Source of the DNA: Oreocharis arfaki
Taxonomy: Eukaryota > Chordata > Aves > Passeriformes > Paramythiidae
Assembly (NCBI GenBank): GCA_013398015.1
Contig: VZRR01006572.1
Coordinates: 124,001-188,000 of the forward strand
DNA: 64,000 nt
Reading direction: 5' to 3'
This document shows positions 48,701 through 61,800 of the stretch, in pieces (position 1 is the first letter of the stretch; every line of letters starts with the position of its first letter). Position numbers and translations under genes: made by a program. The notes beneath the pieces were generated by a model that made no database searches, had not been told where the DNA came from, and saw only the letters and a list, made by a program, of their open reading frames with translations.

Positions 48701-51700
48701 AAATAGACTTTACTTGGAATAGTTATGGACTTGCAGACAGGCAATTTGATTATGCCTTAACTTAGAAATGCAGGACCTATCACTTCAAACATTAAAATGT
48801 AGGCAGAATTGTATTATGTAGTGTTATTGCAAGATTAAACAATGCCTTTAACACTTTTATATGCACACAGTTGCATGTGTAATGGGCTGTTTTTCATAGT
48901 AAGTAAAACCAGCAATTTTTCTATGAGTGGCTTTTCACCTCTTTAATGGCTTAGTTTGTGTATGCCCAGCAGTGCACAAACCAAGTTGATCCTTTGTCTT
49001 GTGGATTCATGGTTATGTTCCACGTGAATGTGTTTGCAGTCAGTGAAGTTTTTCCCTGTTGAAAATGTGAGCCTTTCATCTGGAGCAGGCATGCCTAGTT
49101 CTGCTGGGAAAAATATGTTACATCACATTGTTCCCTACTGCTATTGCATGTCCAGGAGGGCATATATGGGAAAAAAGGAAATGCTTCTCTCTTGCCTGGA
49201 ATAAATATTAAAAATTGGCTTAAATGGGTCAAACTTGTTAAGCAAGAAAAATTTTGTTGTCTTTGAAATAAAAGGAAATAAATCTACTAACTGTGCTAAC
49301 AGGTATCAGAACTATTGGGTCAGGAAATATCTTCAGTTTTAAATTTCAGCTACTGAAGCATTTGGCTGAGTATTTGATTTGCGTAATTTATGTCATTCAG
49401 AAGAATTTACATAGCATCTGCCATGAACATTGATTAGCCTGTTGGTTCTTTGGCTGCTTGCATGATTTAAGGTGCTGTTCAGTGCATGTGCATGCATTTT
49501 TTTATTAATGAATTCAAAATGTTGCAGTAGTGCAAACTGCAAGATACTGTTCTGTGCAGTAGAACTCCCAATCTATACATCATGTTTTGTACTTCGATGT
49601 TGCTGTTTGTTTTCAAAAGCCTCGTTTCTTTCAGAAGCTCAAGTGTGTGGTGAAGCTGTTTGTTTTACTTTTTTATTACTAGCTGAAATGCTCAAGTAAT
49701 CAGCTAAATTGGTTCTTGAATATAAAGTAAAATATTTTCAGACTTGAAAGATGGACATGCAAATAGCTGTTCAGTTTAGCCATACATATTCTGAAATTTT
49801 TTCTTGAAGTTTGCATTTTGATTCCAAGTAATGTGGGATACCTTCTTGACTCTTAATTTATTATTGTTACTATTTATCATCAACATTATTAAATTATTTT
49901 AGTATATTTTTCTGTGATTTGATTGTTAGCTAGCATGTCTCTGTTGCTGAACTGAAATAAAATATCAGAAGTGGATGGAATTAATATAAGCTTTTATAGA
50001 TAACCTGCTTTTTATATAGAAAGGCAGTTGGGTCACGTTTTCAAACAGAAAAAAATACGTGTTTTTCACTCCTGACTTCTTTGGTAGATTGGGCTGTTAA
50101 AAGAGTGCATTGATTAAATAATAAAGCTTAGCATTAAACTCCCACTATAGGAAGAGAAAATTTTAATTGACATTCAGATCCATGAAGTGTGGATTGTAGT
50201 TTAAGAGATCCACTGTTTAAATTAGCTAGTCTTAAAAAACAAAAATTCTAATATTGTTTCTAGCTTTAGGGCTGAACCTCCATATGCTTATAAACTCTGT
50301 GTTATTTTGGGGGTTAATGAAGTAATAATGTTGCTAAAACTCTTGTGATTGCTTACATAACTGATTTACTAAATTTCTAGCTGGATGCTCAGATTCATGA
50401 TGAATATAAAAAACCCTACATTGTTTTCCTACTCTTCCCAGCATTCCATCACTCTCAAAACATGGTTCAATATAATTGATGTTACTTGCTCATGTAAGAC
50501 CTGACACTACTTAGTATTCTTGTCTCCACTTGAGTGGAAGATTAGATTCGAAACTGAGTGTATTGGCTTCTACCCAATCTTGATCTATGTAAGTGCACCC
50601 CTATACAGTTCTAAGACTTCAATGTGAGAAAAACTCTGTAATATAAAAGATACAGGAATGTTTGGGATGTTCAGGTTTGCTCTTGCAGTGTTTATTGTTT
50701 TTCAGGGCCATTACTAACACTAAGTAATGCTGCATTTTAGGTTGAGTGCTATGACTATGATAGTGATGGGTCTCATGATCTCATAGGAAGTTTTCAAACG
50801 ACAATGTCAAAACTGAAGGAAGCATCTCGGTCATCACCTGTAAGTGTCATATAGTCTAAGCTGCCTGTGTGTTCTTGGTAAGCTGTTTTACTCATATTGG
50901 AACAGAACTTAGGTCACCTGACCTGCAGATGTTCAAGTTGCGTTAGGCTATAACTTAACAATGCTAATGTAGTTGAGGCTGAAGCAGCATTTACATTGTA
51001 CATCTGTTTTCCTAGAATTAATGTCTTGGTTACAGTTTTTATTATTATGTGTCTAAATGCCCAGGCATCAGCACAAAGAAATCTCACTAATCTTAAAAAT
51101 ACAGAAATAAAAAAAAAAATTAGATTGTCAAAAGACAGAATGCAGCACAAATGTTACTGCAGTTAAAAGACTGAAGCTGTAGGTATTTTTTTCAAAATGC
51201 TTATTAAGGCACTTATTAACTATTATGTGTGCTTTAGTGAATATGAGAAAATTCATTATTTATGCCACTGCACAAAAATGCAACTGTGTTACATTAGATG
51301 GCTTTTCTCTAAAGTGATATTATGCTTCCTGATCATATGAACTATAACAATTTCCAAACCTTTTAATAGGCAGGGCTTACATGTAGAAGACAAAAGTTGG
51401 CATAGCAAATGTAACATAAAAATATTTATTTTATGGATATGTATGTTATCAAGATGTTTTACCATATTTTCTGCAGAAAACCTGCAGAACTATTTCTGCA
51501 TTAAAAATACTGGGATCTATGTACAAGAGTGCATGCTTGTACTTTCCTAATATTTTGAGTGTTTTACTTTTACTAAATAATAATAATAATAATAATTCCA
51601 GCCACATCTGCTGTAAACACTGATGCTTTTTTTGAATTGCCATGTCTTTACCAAAAAGAAAGTTGTTAGCAGAATCCTCAGAGGGACAATGGTAGAGAAT

Positions 51701-54700
51701 CTCTTTGTTTGAAATACAGTTGTCAAAACAAATGTATTTGTAACTTCTTGGGTAAGAGAGGATTTCTGTCTTGTGAATGTGTTTTTTTCTTGCAGATATT
51801 GGGCAGGCTGGGTTTAATTTTGCTGGATTATGAAATAAACTGCATTTTTAATACCAGCCCGAAGTATCACTTCTGAAATAAAGGATTATTAAACTTGTTG
51901 TGTAAATTGTATTATAGTATTTTTGTTGGATTTGTTTGCATTCGTGCAGGTTGAATTTGAGTGCATCAATGAAAAGAAAAGACAGAAGAAAAAGAACTAT
52001 AAAAACTCTGGCGTTGTGAGCGTTAAGCATTGTGAGGTCAGTAATATATTCTGGTATGATTCTGGTTTTAAATATTAAGGCATAACACCATTTAGTATAT
52101 CTTCATCTTCAAACTGCAAGAAACTTTAAAATGCGTGAAAGTTCCAGACACAGTAAATATTCAAGGGACTCTGATTCATATAAGGAGACAAATTGAGAGC
52201 TGAATCACGTCTCTGTCCTCCCCTGTGCCTCACTTTCTCTTGAAGAGAAAGGTTGCTTACCAGTTTGTAAAGGCCTTCCTGAACCACTGCATTTCCCAAC
52301 TCACTGTTTTATGGCAAAGTAAAATTGTGTAACTCTGTCATAATGTGTTATTTTATAAAATGAGTGTCCTTTGGGAGCTGCTTTGGTGTGTGTAGCTTTG
52401 TTAAAGGCCTGATTCTGATGCACTGAGTGTATGGTGGCACATGTTGCAAATATCCTCATTGCAGTGGGTGGGGTATCTATAGGGCAAAACTAGTGCTTTT
52501 CATGGGTAAAGACAGCAAATCTGGAGCCTCAGGAGTTGCTACAATAATATTAGCTGGGTTTTTTCCCATTGAATGAAACAAAATTTTTATCTTCTATTTT
52601 TAGATCATTGTAGAATGCACATTCCTTGATTACATCATGGGTGGGTGTCAGCTGAATTTCACAGTAAGTTAAATAATTTATATGAATTACCTTTTGAGTT
52701 CTGGAACAAATTGAAGTATAGAATTGATTGGCTGTGTGCTTTATTTGATTATTGTATTTTTTTGTTGTTGTTGACTTCGTTTTTGTTCTGCAGCATGGAG
52801 CAGGAAGCTATTTTGCCAGAGTGCTTCTAGTCTGTTAAGAAAAAAATAGTCTTTACTCTAGTCAAAAAGTTCTGAGCCTCTGGTTATGTTCATTAGGAGC
52901 TAACTAAGTTGTGTGGATGGAGACCAAGGAGAAATTTACAGTTTCTTGAAAGCAACATGCAGAGGTCATCATATGAGTGAGGACCCTTAAGTTATGTAAT
53001 TTGTGAACCAAGTATCAGTAAGATGTCATTACCTTAGTAATATGCTTCATCACCAAAGCAAAGAAGACTTGTTGAAGTCAGAGAAAGAACTCTTTAGACT
53101 TCTGTGAAGCCTGGCTAGTTGTACGTCTGAGAAGAAAGGTGTGTGTGGCAACATACAGAATGAAATTCATTTACCAGCTTTTGAAGAGCTGCTGTGAGTA
53201 GTGACTGAAAGTAAACACAGCGAAAACCTGACAGGATTCCCAGAGAAGCTGTCGATGCCCCATCTCTGGAAGTGTTCAAGGCCAAGTTGGATGGGGCTTT
53301 GAGCAACCTGGTCTTGTGAAAACTGTCCCTGCCCATGGCAGGGGAGTTGGAACTAGGTGATCTTTAAGGCATCTTCCAAGCCAAACCATTCTATGATTCA
53401 GATGAAAGTAATTTTGGCCCTTCTGGAGAGATGCAGAGCTTTTGAGGGTTTTGTAGTTGTATTGTTTTAAGAGTATTAATATTCCTAGAAACCTGCATCC
53501 AAGTACTATGCCTGTTAGATTTGTAGATGTCCTGTTTACTACTCTTTCATGATATCCACTTTGGCTTTGCCAGAGATAAGAAGCATAATTTAACCTTTAA
53601 GAGCAATCAGATACAAATACTGCATTTGACAGGTGGGGATAGATTTTACAGGCTCCAATGGAGACCCTCGCTCTCCAGACTCTCTACATTACCTCAGCCC
53701 TAATGGAGTTAATGAATACTTAACAGCCATTTGGTCAGTCGGGATGGTCATTCAGGATTATGATACGTAAGTGTTAGATTTTTATTTGGATCATTTTTTT
53801 AGATATGTATAGACATTTGTGGTAGTTTTCTAAACCAGTGTTGAAGATGCCTGCAGATATACTGGAATGAAATTTCTGAGCTAATTTATAGAACTAAAAA
53901 ATAATAATCATAATTTCGAGTATAAGCTTGTGTTTACTGCAGACAAGCAGGGCTTTTCGTATGTGATGAAAAGAGCAGCATTGAGTTAAATAAATGCTTG
54001 CATTCTTGCCCGTTTGGTGTTAAAGACTGATTTTGGTCCTAGAAACAATTACAGTTCCATTTAGTTTTGCCTCTTAAATAGCATTTTTAATGATGAAAAG
54101 CAGCACTGATAACTAAACTTACTGAACTATAGCAGCTTTTAATGGAAGCCACTGACTTTGTTTTCTTTAAAATTGTTTTTATTAGGGATAAGATGTTTCC
54201 AGCCTTTGGATTTGGTGCACAAATTCCTCCTTCCTTTCAGGTAGTGAAATGTGTAAATGGACTACTTAAGACAGCTGAAAGCACTTTCTTTAGGAGGAGG
54301 TTGCAGTCCTGACTATGTCTTCTATGTCTTCACAGGTGTCTCATGAGTTCCCAATAAATTTTGACCCATCAAACCCATTCTGTAATGGTAAGTCTGAGAA
54401 AGTAACATCAGACCTAGAGAGAAAAATGCCTAAGGTGAAGGCATAAAGACACTTGAAAAGTGAACTAAGCATGTTCTAATTAAATAATTAGTTCCAGTCC
54501 TGTAGCAGGAAACAATTTTATAACCAATTTCTTACTTACAAGAAATAGAATGGCATCTGTCTTCTGTAATGATTTGTGAAAGAAGTGGTTTAAACAGCCA
54601 GGGCACAGGGGTGGGAGCAGTTCTCTTGTGTTGTCAAGCCGCTTTATTCTGCTTCACTGCTGGTGTGGAGTTGTCTGGTTTGAGTGTGGTGCTGCTAATG

Positions 54701-57700
54701 CCTGTTCAATGTGGCCTCTCTGATCACACTACCAACCACCACAAACTGCCAAGTGAAGAGAACTGCTGTAATTCAGTTTCACACCCTTGAACATACAGTA
54801 TTTGGCCTTTCTGTTCACACAAAGCCAGTCGTGTTATGCATGTGCCTTAAGCATTGGTCAAGCTGAAAGCCTCCATTACTCATGAATAATTTTTTTTCCA
54901 CCATGGTTAGTTTTAAATCTTTTCATCATCACTTCAAATACTGATTTATACAGCTTTACAAGTACTTCAAAATATCCTAATTCTAATATGAAAAAAAAGA
55001 AAAATTATTTCTGTTCTCTAGGGGTCCAAGGCATTGTTGATGCATATCGAGCCTGTCTTCCTCAAGTGAGGTTATATGGACCAACAAATTTTTCTCCAAT
55101 TATAAATCATGTGGCAAGATTTGCTGCTGCAGCTACTCAACAGCAAACAGCATCTGTAAGTTCTTTATGGTACTGTGTGTGTTTTTCTTACCTTTTTATT
55201 TTCCTTCTAGTTTATAAATAATTTTTTCTGCTTTTAAATTTCTAAGTGTATTCATTGGACAGTTGGCCCTTTACCTTGTGAATAAGTGTTTGTTACCCTT
55301 AAAACAAGATAAAAACTAATTATTTTTTGCAGATTGTACATAAGTCTTCTCATCAATTAACTAAATAAACTCTACAGATTTGTAATAGAATCTTAAAAAT
55401 ACAGAATACCTTTATGGTATCTTCTGTTCAAAGCTCTTGCAGTACTATACAGGTATTAAAGTCTGATTTAAGCCTTTGTATCTAAAAGAGTGGTTTAACC
55501 TCAGCTGAGAAAAGAATCAACTAGACCTTGTTTCCCATCAGATAGCTGGGAGAGAGGATTAACTAAAGTAGTGAAGAAGTGGACAGTATAGTTCCTGACA
55601 CCTAGGTACCAAAACAGATAATCAACTGTACTATAAAGGTTTAGGTGCTGTATGGGCTGTGTCTTCCTCCATATTAAAGTTGTATACATGAGTTGTTGAC
55701 CATATTAAAAATAGAATGTCTGAAAGCCAAGCCTTGAGTATTCGATCATGTAGATAATAATGCGTGGAAGTTCAGAAAGTCCTAAACCATTGATGACAGC
55801 AGATACTGGTGCATTTGATGCCATGCAAAATGAGAAAATAAGAGCTGTTTTTGTATGTGAAACTATCTGTGGAAACCAATTTGAAAAAGAGCTATGGATT
55901 TTCATATGCCATGAGGCTGGTAAGGTTTTACCTTGGTAGTCTTGCATTAGCCTACTAGCTGCCAAACATATAGATACATATATGTGTATGTCAATATCTT
56001 AATGAAAGTAGCAAATCTCTTATTGGTTTTGGTTTTGTTTGGTTTTTTTTAACTTTTATTTCTGAGCATGTAGTATGCCTAGCAAGAGATTTACTTTACC
56101 TACCTGAAAGGATGTATTGAAGACAATTTGCAACCTTGACATTTAATACAAATCATAGTCATTTTGTATTCGCTTTTGATTCTGATGCTGGGTTTTTTCC
56201 AATATGAGAAGAGAAAAAAAAATCCAATGTGATGTGCCATCCTGTTGCTGTTGCTTATAGCTTTCTGTAGTCATAACTGCTTTATAGGTGTTCTTGCTGG
56301 AGTGGGGGAATGGACAGAAAGCAGGGAGAAAAGGTGACACCTAGAGAGATAAGGGAAGAACAATCATTTGGAGGCAGATAAAGGCCAATGGGAAGGAAAG
56401 TACTGAAGAGAGATGTCTGAGAACACTGAGAGTATCTTTGGGACTTGAATTTGTGCTGTTCAGTAATTGTCTGAAATGAACCAAGTGAAGGAAGACTAGA
56501 AATTCAGAAAGTGTTTGATAATTTTCAGACTTTGTACTTCCAGCTCATTTTTGGTGCTCTAATCCAGAACAGAAGCTAAGATGCCAACTTTTAGAAGTCT
56601 CAACAGAATAGTGGAAGCAACTGAGGTGGTGCTTAATTAAATTACTGATGTACTACAAAGTAGTCTTAGACACCTTGGTAATTAACTTCGTAGAGCAGCT
56701 ACAAAACGTGATTAAAGGAATTTGAAAATGGCTGTATTTTTCAACACTGAAAGGTATGACTTAGGATTTTTGGGATACAATGAATGAAGTAAAGGGAAGT
56801 GTTTCGTAAAGGCATTGATAGACCAGAGAGGAAACAAATACAAGTTTCAAAGGTGTAATCTTTCCAAAACCTCAATAAACTGCCTTCTATACCAGAAAAA
56901 ATAATAGGAAAATAGGTTAACTGTTGGTTTGTCTGGGGTTTTTGGAGAAAAAAAGGGTGGTACTGTTGGGTTTTTGGATGGTGGCTGTTTAATGATGACT
57001 TCTTTTAAAAGATCAGGTTGTCCTTATGAGCTTCTTCAGACTGTACAGATGAAACCTAAATACAAATTAGATGTTTGATTGTAAAATTCAGTGAGCACAT
57101 TGGACGTGCTAAAGTGACAGCACTGTGTAGTCTGTATGCGGGTTTTTCTAAGTGTGCATGCCTGAATGTGTGCTATTTCTTTGTCATAACACGGTGTTTG
57201 TTGATTTGACAGCAATACTTTATACTTCTGATCATAACGGATGGTGTGATAACAGACCTTGATCAAACTCGAACTGCCATAGTCAATGCTTCAAAACTGC
57301 CCATGTCTATTATCATTGTTGGTGTTGGAGGAGCAGACTTTGGTGCTATGGAGTTTCTTGATGGTGACGATGGAGTTCTTCGGTCCTCGTCAGGAGAACC
57401 AGCTGTCCGAGACATTGTCCAGTTTGTGCCATTCAGGAAGTTCCAAAATGTAAGTAATCTTACTGATACACTTAATAAATATTGTAGAGGTACGCTGGGC
57501 TTGCTAGGCTATCCTACATCTAGTCCTAAGCTTTTGTGGTGTATCAAATATGAAAACTGAGACAAGTCTTTATCAAGTGCTAAAAAAGCCCAGAAACCCC
57601 TCAGACCTTTGTAAAACTCTCTCAGACTTGATTAAACAAATGGATGTGTTTTTCATTTGTGAGGAAAAACTAACTATGGTTTTGTTCTTACAGTAATTTT

Positions 57701-58881
57701 TCTTTTCATTGTGGATGCCCATTTGTGAATGTGGTTTAGTCTCACAATTTAGTGCAGTATTACAATTCAAGGATAAGTCATAATCAGTAGAAACTCTGTG
57801 TGGCCGCAGTAGTGGTGATAGTTTTCATTTTCATAAAAGTCAATATAAAAAAAAAAAAGATGGTAAAAGAATGAAGTCCTGATATTATTTAATTTCTGTA
57901 AAACCCAATAAAGTATGTATAGGCTAATAGAAGTCAACTTTTAAGTATGATATTGTTGGAAAGAGTTGACTTAAATAAAAAACACAAAAAATTTCCTCAG
58001 GATGGGCAAGATAAGATCAATATTTTTATTTCCATCTTAATATATTCTAATTTTCATATCTTAGTATTAACTTGTTAATAATACTCCTTACAACTTCTTT
58101 ATTTTGCTTTTATATTTTTACTTTTGATACAAATTCTTTGTTTAATCTTAGAGTAACTCAGGCAAACTGAAATGAGAAAGAGCAAAACCAATACAGAATA
58201 TGCTTATCAAGTAATGGCACTTGGATGTAGATTTACTTGGGTCAATATTGAGTATAATATTATATATTCAAATGCTTTCAGTTTCTAGAAAGAGATGTTT
58301 TTTTCTTATGGATACTTAGTCTTACAGTAAAAACAGTATCTCCAGAAGAGCTGCTCCATATAAATGCTGTTATTGTGAATGATACTTGGTACAAAAGATT
58401 GCAGATGATTTAGACAAGTCCCTGAAGGGTCATCTTAAGCAGACAGTGGAAGTATGTTACGTGGCCGAAGTCTGATATCTGCACTGTGTATTTCATATGA
58501 CAAAAGGTGTCCTCAGACATGGCAGCCTTTTGTGCACTCAGCTCCTGTTCCTGCAGTGGCACAAGTCAGCCATCTGATTCGTGGTAACAGAGTGAGAAGG
58601 TAAAGCTGACAGGGAAGCTTCCATCTGTCTGTCACACAAGGGCACTGTGTAAAGTCCTCTGTAAAATGTCAGACTTTAAGTTGGCCTTCTGGAGGAGGTG
58701 CTTATTACTTGCCTTAGAATCTTCGTTAGGAGTTGGTGGAAACTGAAGCTTGGTGTTCTTTTTTTATAAGTCTCCCAAAGAAGCTCTGGCTCAGTGTGTC
58801 CTGGCAGAAGTCCCTCAGCAAGTGGTGAACTACTTCAGCACCTACAAACTTCAACCTCCTAAGAATCCTGCTGCAAAATGA
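42573..58881 (+). CDS. CPNE3: CPNE3, copine-3, complete coding region (15 coding exons)
   Basis: Copines are Ca2+-dependent phospholipid-binding proteins with two C2 domains and a von Willebrand A domain. Copine-3 associates with ERBB2 and membranes (family knowledge). Exons: 42573-42704, 43303-43482, 44286-44360, 44818-44889, 45667-45750, 47358-47447, 50741-50839, 51950-52036, 52604-52663, 53633-53766, 54186-54240, 54336-54387, 55022-55155, 57213-57449, 58771-58881. All are GT-AG and the 1602 nt stay open, giving 533 residues (human recalled as 537, slightly longer tail). C2A is ~1-125, with Asp22, Asp28, Asp81, Asp83 and Asp91 as likely Ca2+ ligands. C2B is ~138-265, with Asp154, Asp160, Asp216, Asp218 and Asp224. 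A basic linker EKKRQKKKNYKN lies at ~252-263. The A domain spans ~293-500 with a MIDAS-type DFTGS at 297-301. Other copines fit less well: the start MAAQCVTKVEL and the synteny indicate CPNE3. Confidence 0.95.
43303..43482 (+). CDS. CPNE3: CPNE3 exon (C2A)
   Basis: 60 codons, from VDRTERVKNSLNPKFAKKFL to FGIYDIDNKTFDLSDDDFLG and ELECTLGQ. Carries the second Ca2+ loop. Confidence 0.96.
44286..44360 (+). CDS. CPNE3: CPNE3 exon (C2A end)
   Basis: 25 codons: IVSSRTLTKPLVLKNGKPAG then RGSIT. Confidence 0.95.
44818..44889 (+). CDS. CPNE3: CPNE3 exon (C2B start)
   Basis: 24 codons: ITAEEVKDNRVVVLELEARK then LDNK. Confidence 0.95.
45667..45750 (+). CDS. CPNE3: CPNE3 exon (C2B Ca2+ loop 1)
   Basis: 28 codons: DFFGKSDPYLEFHKQTGDGN then WVMVHRTE. 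Confidence 0.95.
45751..47357 (+). other. CPNE3 intron
   Basis: No recognised content apart from a TATG/TATA-rich stretch near 47000-47025 and the long pyrimidine tract before 47358. Confidence 0.6.
47358..47447 (+). CDS. CPNE3: CPNE3 exon (C2B)
   Basis: 30 codons: VIKNNLNPVWRPFKISLNSL then CYSDMDKSIK. Confidence 0.95.
47448..50740 (+). other. CPNE3 intron (3.3 kb)
   Basis: AT-rich. No repeat family, RNA gene or coding segment recognised. Confidence 0.55.
50741..50839 (+). CDS. CPNE3: CPNE3 exon (C2B Ca2+ loop 3)
   Basis: 33 codons: VECYDYDSDGSHDLIGSFQT then TMSKLKEASRSSP. Confidence 0.95.
50840..51949 (+). other. CPNE3 intron
   Basis: Contains an (AAT)n run at about 51577-51597. Nothing else recognised. 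Confidence 0.6.
51577..51597. repeat. (AAT)n microsatellite
   Basis: About six ATA/AAT units in a CPNE3 intron. Confidence 0.75.
51950..52036 (+). CDS. CPNE3: CPNE3 exon (basic linker)
   Basis: 29 codons: VEFECINEKKRQKKKNYKNS then GVVSVKHCE. Lysine/arginine-rich segment after C2B. Confidence 0.95.
52604..52663 (+). CDS. CPNE3: CPNE3 exon
   Basis: 20 codons: IIVECTFLDYIMGGCQLNFT, leading into the A domain. Confidence 0.95.
53228..53402 (+). mobile_element. CR1 LINE 3' fragment, sense strand
   Basis: Contains cagagaagctgtcgatgccc, ctctggaagtgttcaaggcc, gagcaacctggtcttgtg and the terminal ccattctatgattca, the conserved CR1 tail, in the CPNE3 intron at 52664-53632. Confidence 0.9.
53633..53766 (+). 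CDS. CPNE3: CPNE3 exon (A-domain MIDAS)
   Basis: Reads VGIDFTGSNGDPRSPDSLHY then LSPNGVNEYLTAIWSVGMVI and QDYD plus two bases. Contains the DxTxS metal site. Confidence 0.95.
54186..54240 (+). CDS. CPNE3: CPNE3 exon (A domain)
   Basis: 55 nt: completes Thr, then DKMFPAFGFGAQIPPSFQ. Followed by a short 95-bp intron. Confidence 0.95.
54336..54387 (+). CDS. CPNE3: CPNE3 exon (A domain)
   Basis: 52 nt: VSHEFPINFDPSNPFCN plus one base. Confidence 0.95.
55022..55155 (+). CDS. CPNE3: CPNE3 exon (A domain)
   Basis: Completes Gly, then VQGIVDAYRACLPQVRLYGP, TNFSPIINHVARFAAAATQQ and QTAS. Confidence 0.96.
55156..57212 (+). other. CPNE3 intron
   Basis: No recognised repeat or coding content. Confidence 0.55.
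57213..57449 (+). CDS. CPNE3: CPNE3 exon (A domain, largest)
   Basis: 79 codons, including QYFILLIITDGVITDLDQTR, KLPMSIIIVGVGGADFGAME and DIVQFVPFRKFQN. Confidence 0.96.
57450..58770 (+). other. CPNE3 last intron
   Basis: Poly-A run near 57847. Nothing else recognised. Confidence 0.55.
58771..58881 (+). CDS. CPNE3: CPNE3 terminal coding exon
   Basis: Reads SPKEALAQCVLAEVPQQVVN then YFSTYKLQPPKNPAAK and stop TGA at 58879-58881. Acceptor is ttataag (AAG rather than CAG). Confidence 0.94.
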   Translation, partial: SPKEALAQCVLAEVPQQVVNYFSTYKLQPPKNPAAK

Positions 58882-61800
58882 ATGGGCTGAGCAGAGGAGA
58901 GACTTTGTGCTTGCTTTACTCGCTGTATCTACAGACTTTGGTTCTCGGTATACTTCTGTATACATGTACACATGCCTCTCTATTGTAATGTCTTAGCTTT
59001 TGCCTACAAATCCCTTTGCCAAGTGTGCCTTTTAAGGGCCAAAACTGTAATAGTGTTTAGACTTGATGTTGATTTGAGAGACAGTGCTTACTTGGATGCA
59101 TTTGATTTTGAAAAGAGTGGAAAAAAGTTTCAAGTCACCATAACAAAATTTTGACACAGGTGTTTCATGTTCAGACAAGTGCCATAGAATGTAAAAGCCC
59201 TCCTTGCACACCTACTTCTTGTTTGCCACTTTAGTGCCTTTGGGCAGTGCCTGGGATTCAGGGCTGTGTGAACATAAGCCAAAAAAGTCATTAAATCTAT
59301 ATTCTTTTATAGTATGCCTTCGCTTAAGATTATATGGAGATAATTAGGGGGAATCAAGGTAAACCTCTGACATCTCAGATGAATATTACAGGCCTTTGAG
59401 GCTACTGCTGTAAGGGCTGTAAGATGTGTTCCAATGTGCAGTGTACTGGAAAACAGAAATTCCAGGTTTCATTTTGGTAGGGGTTTTGTTTTGGAGTTTT
59501 TCTTCCCACACTTCATAAAACAGTTATGACTATTGATCTTTAAAGGGCTTTTTGTGAAGTAGGAATTTGCTTTTTGGTTAAAAAGTTTTGTCTGATTTAC
59601 AACTGCGTATTTTGAGGTAAAGGCTGTTCTTCAAAGTGCTACCTGTATTTACTTTTGTCATATTTTGAATCATGCTGCTTTTCCATGAGCGCACTAAAGA
59701 AAAGGGCCTGCAAAAACCCCAGCATTCCCTCTTTCTCTTACTTTAGGAAGACATGAGAAAGCCAAGTCTCTCAAGCCCTAATCCTGTAATCATACTGCAT
59801 TTCTCTAGGGCAAACAATTTCTGGTTTATTTACTTGGGTTGCTTTTTCCTTTCACCTTTTATACCAAGTGTAAATCATGTGTTTGCTTAGTAGACAGATG
59901 AAGGTTTCTTGTCCCCAGTTGCATACTGCTTGCTGAGGATCTCTTCTGATCCTGTCACTGTGTGTAACATAAGTGGATGGAAAGGTCACATTTATCACTT
60001 CTGAAATGCCAATCTTGAACATTAATTTTGCAGTTTCACATTTGAAGTGGTTTAGAGTTAAGACATCCAGCATCTCATGTGGATGGTCTGGCTGTAGTAT
60101 GTAAGAACAGAATGGGCTAATGCTAAATTTAGCACACTTGGACACTCAAGATTTCATCAGGTCACAGTGTATTTGACATTTAGTTTCTGGAGCTGCTTAG
60201 TGTGCCTTTGGTTTGTTGTTTTTTTTTTTACATGTATAATCCTGTCAAAAGTCTGAATTCACATAAACATTGATGGATGAAAGATATATGTATTGAGATT
60301 ATCTTACACAAGACATACCAAATGCTTTGTAGACAGTTGACATTTATCAATCAATCATGAATGGATATATTATCTCCACTCAATTTTTCTTGGTAGAAGG
60401 GGATCCTAAATACTATCAAGTAGTGGAATAGTAGGGAAGAGAGTTTGTTACATATTAAGCCAAGCTCTTTCTTGTATGTAATTCATATATTTATGTAAAA
60501 AAATCGGTAATCATCTTTTTATCAGTAGTGAAAATCTGTTACAACTTTTTGTGTAAATTACAATGAAGTGTCATATCAGATATGCAACTCAAAATATTAG
60601 GATCAAGGAAGTTACTAGAATACACCTAAATCACACTGCTGCAAATTGAGAGTGTATGATTTTGGAAGAGTAACTGTTTCACAGCTACCTGCTCCAGTAC
60701 AGAGATAACTGGATGCAGTATGCTTTGTCTACATTAATTGAAGTGGATGAGTACTACTGATAGGAGTACGGGATACTACTGAAGTTCCTCTGAGCTGTCT
60801 GCCAAAAATATAATGCTGCACCTGAGTTGTGTTACCAATTTTGTTTTAAGTTGCCATGGAAGTGCATTTAATTGTGTTAGTATGTTTTGTTATACTAAGT
60901 ATCTGCTGCACGTAAAAGAAAACCTGTTGTTTTGTCTGTATTCTATACATAAATTGTGAGTTTCTACAGTAGAGACTTCATTATCTCATGTTAGAGAATT
61001 GCTCCCATGTTCCTCAAGCTTAGGGGGTTAAATAGTGTATCAATGACACCTAGTTCTCAATGTGCCCTTTTCTTTGTAAATTAAGTGTTTCAGACAGGAC
61101 CATGGCAAGAACTGGTATAACTTAGAGGTGAACGGTTAATGCCTGTTGAAAACTTCCACAGTAGGCTGAAGTGATATTCTAAATGAAGAAATGCAGCAGA
61201 TTGTGGGTTAAGGGGAAGGGGGGTTGCTATGTTGTTTTGCCTTTTTTGGTTTTTTTTACATGTAAAAAATGCATTAATAGCTTGAGGGTGACAAAGCAAA
61301 ATACTGTCCAGATTTTGTGAAGTGAATGTGCTTGTAGGTCACTGGCACCACCTTGTGATAAAAGTGATGTATGGCAATCTTTGTCATCAGATGCTTTTTG
61401 CCATGTATTGGTCATAATATATACATATGTACAGCAGAGAGCTCACCTGTAACCAGAATTTTGTACTTTTATATGTATTTCAGTTCTGATGAAGTTAACT
61501 GATTTACAATGCCTATGCATTAAAATGATCATTTCAGTATGCTGTTCTGTGATGCTTTTGTATTCAGCATGATGTGTGTAGTGCTAAATGCTGCTTTTGT
61601 GATTCCTATGGTGAGTATGCCACGGATTTATAACAACTATTAAAGGGAGAGGAAAAATGCCTTTCCACTTAGTGGTTATGACTCTGCAGTTTCTTCTTCA
61701 TAAAGCATCTTATACTGGCTTCGAGCAAGAAGATATTCTGAAGCTGGATAGTTTTAACTGTGACTGTTTCATGCTCTGTGCTGCATTAGAGTTCTCCTAT

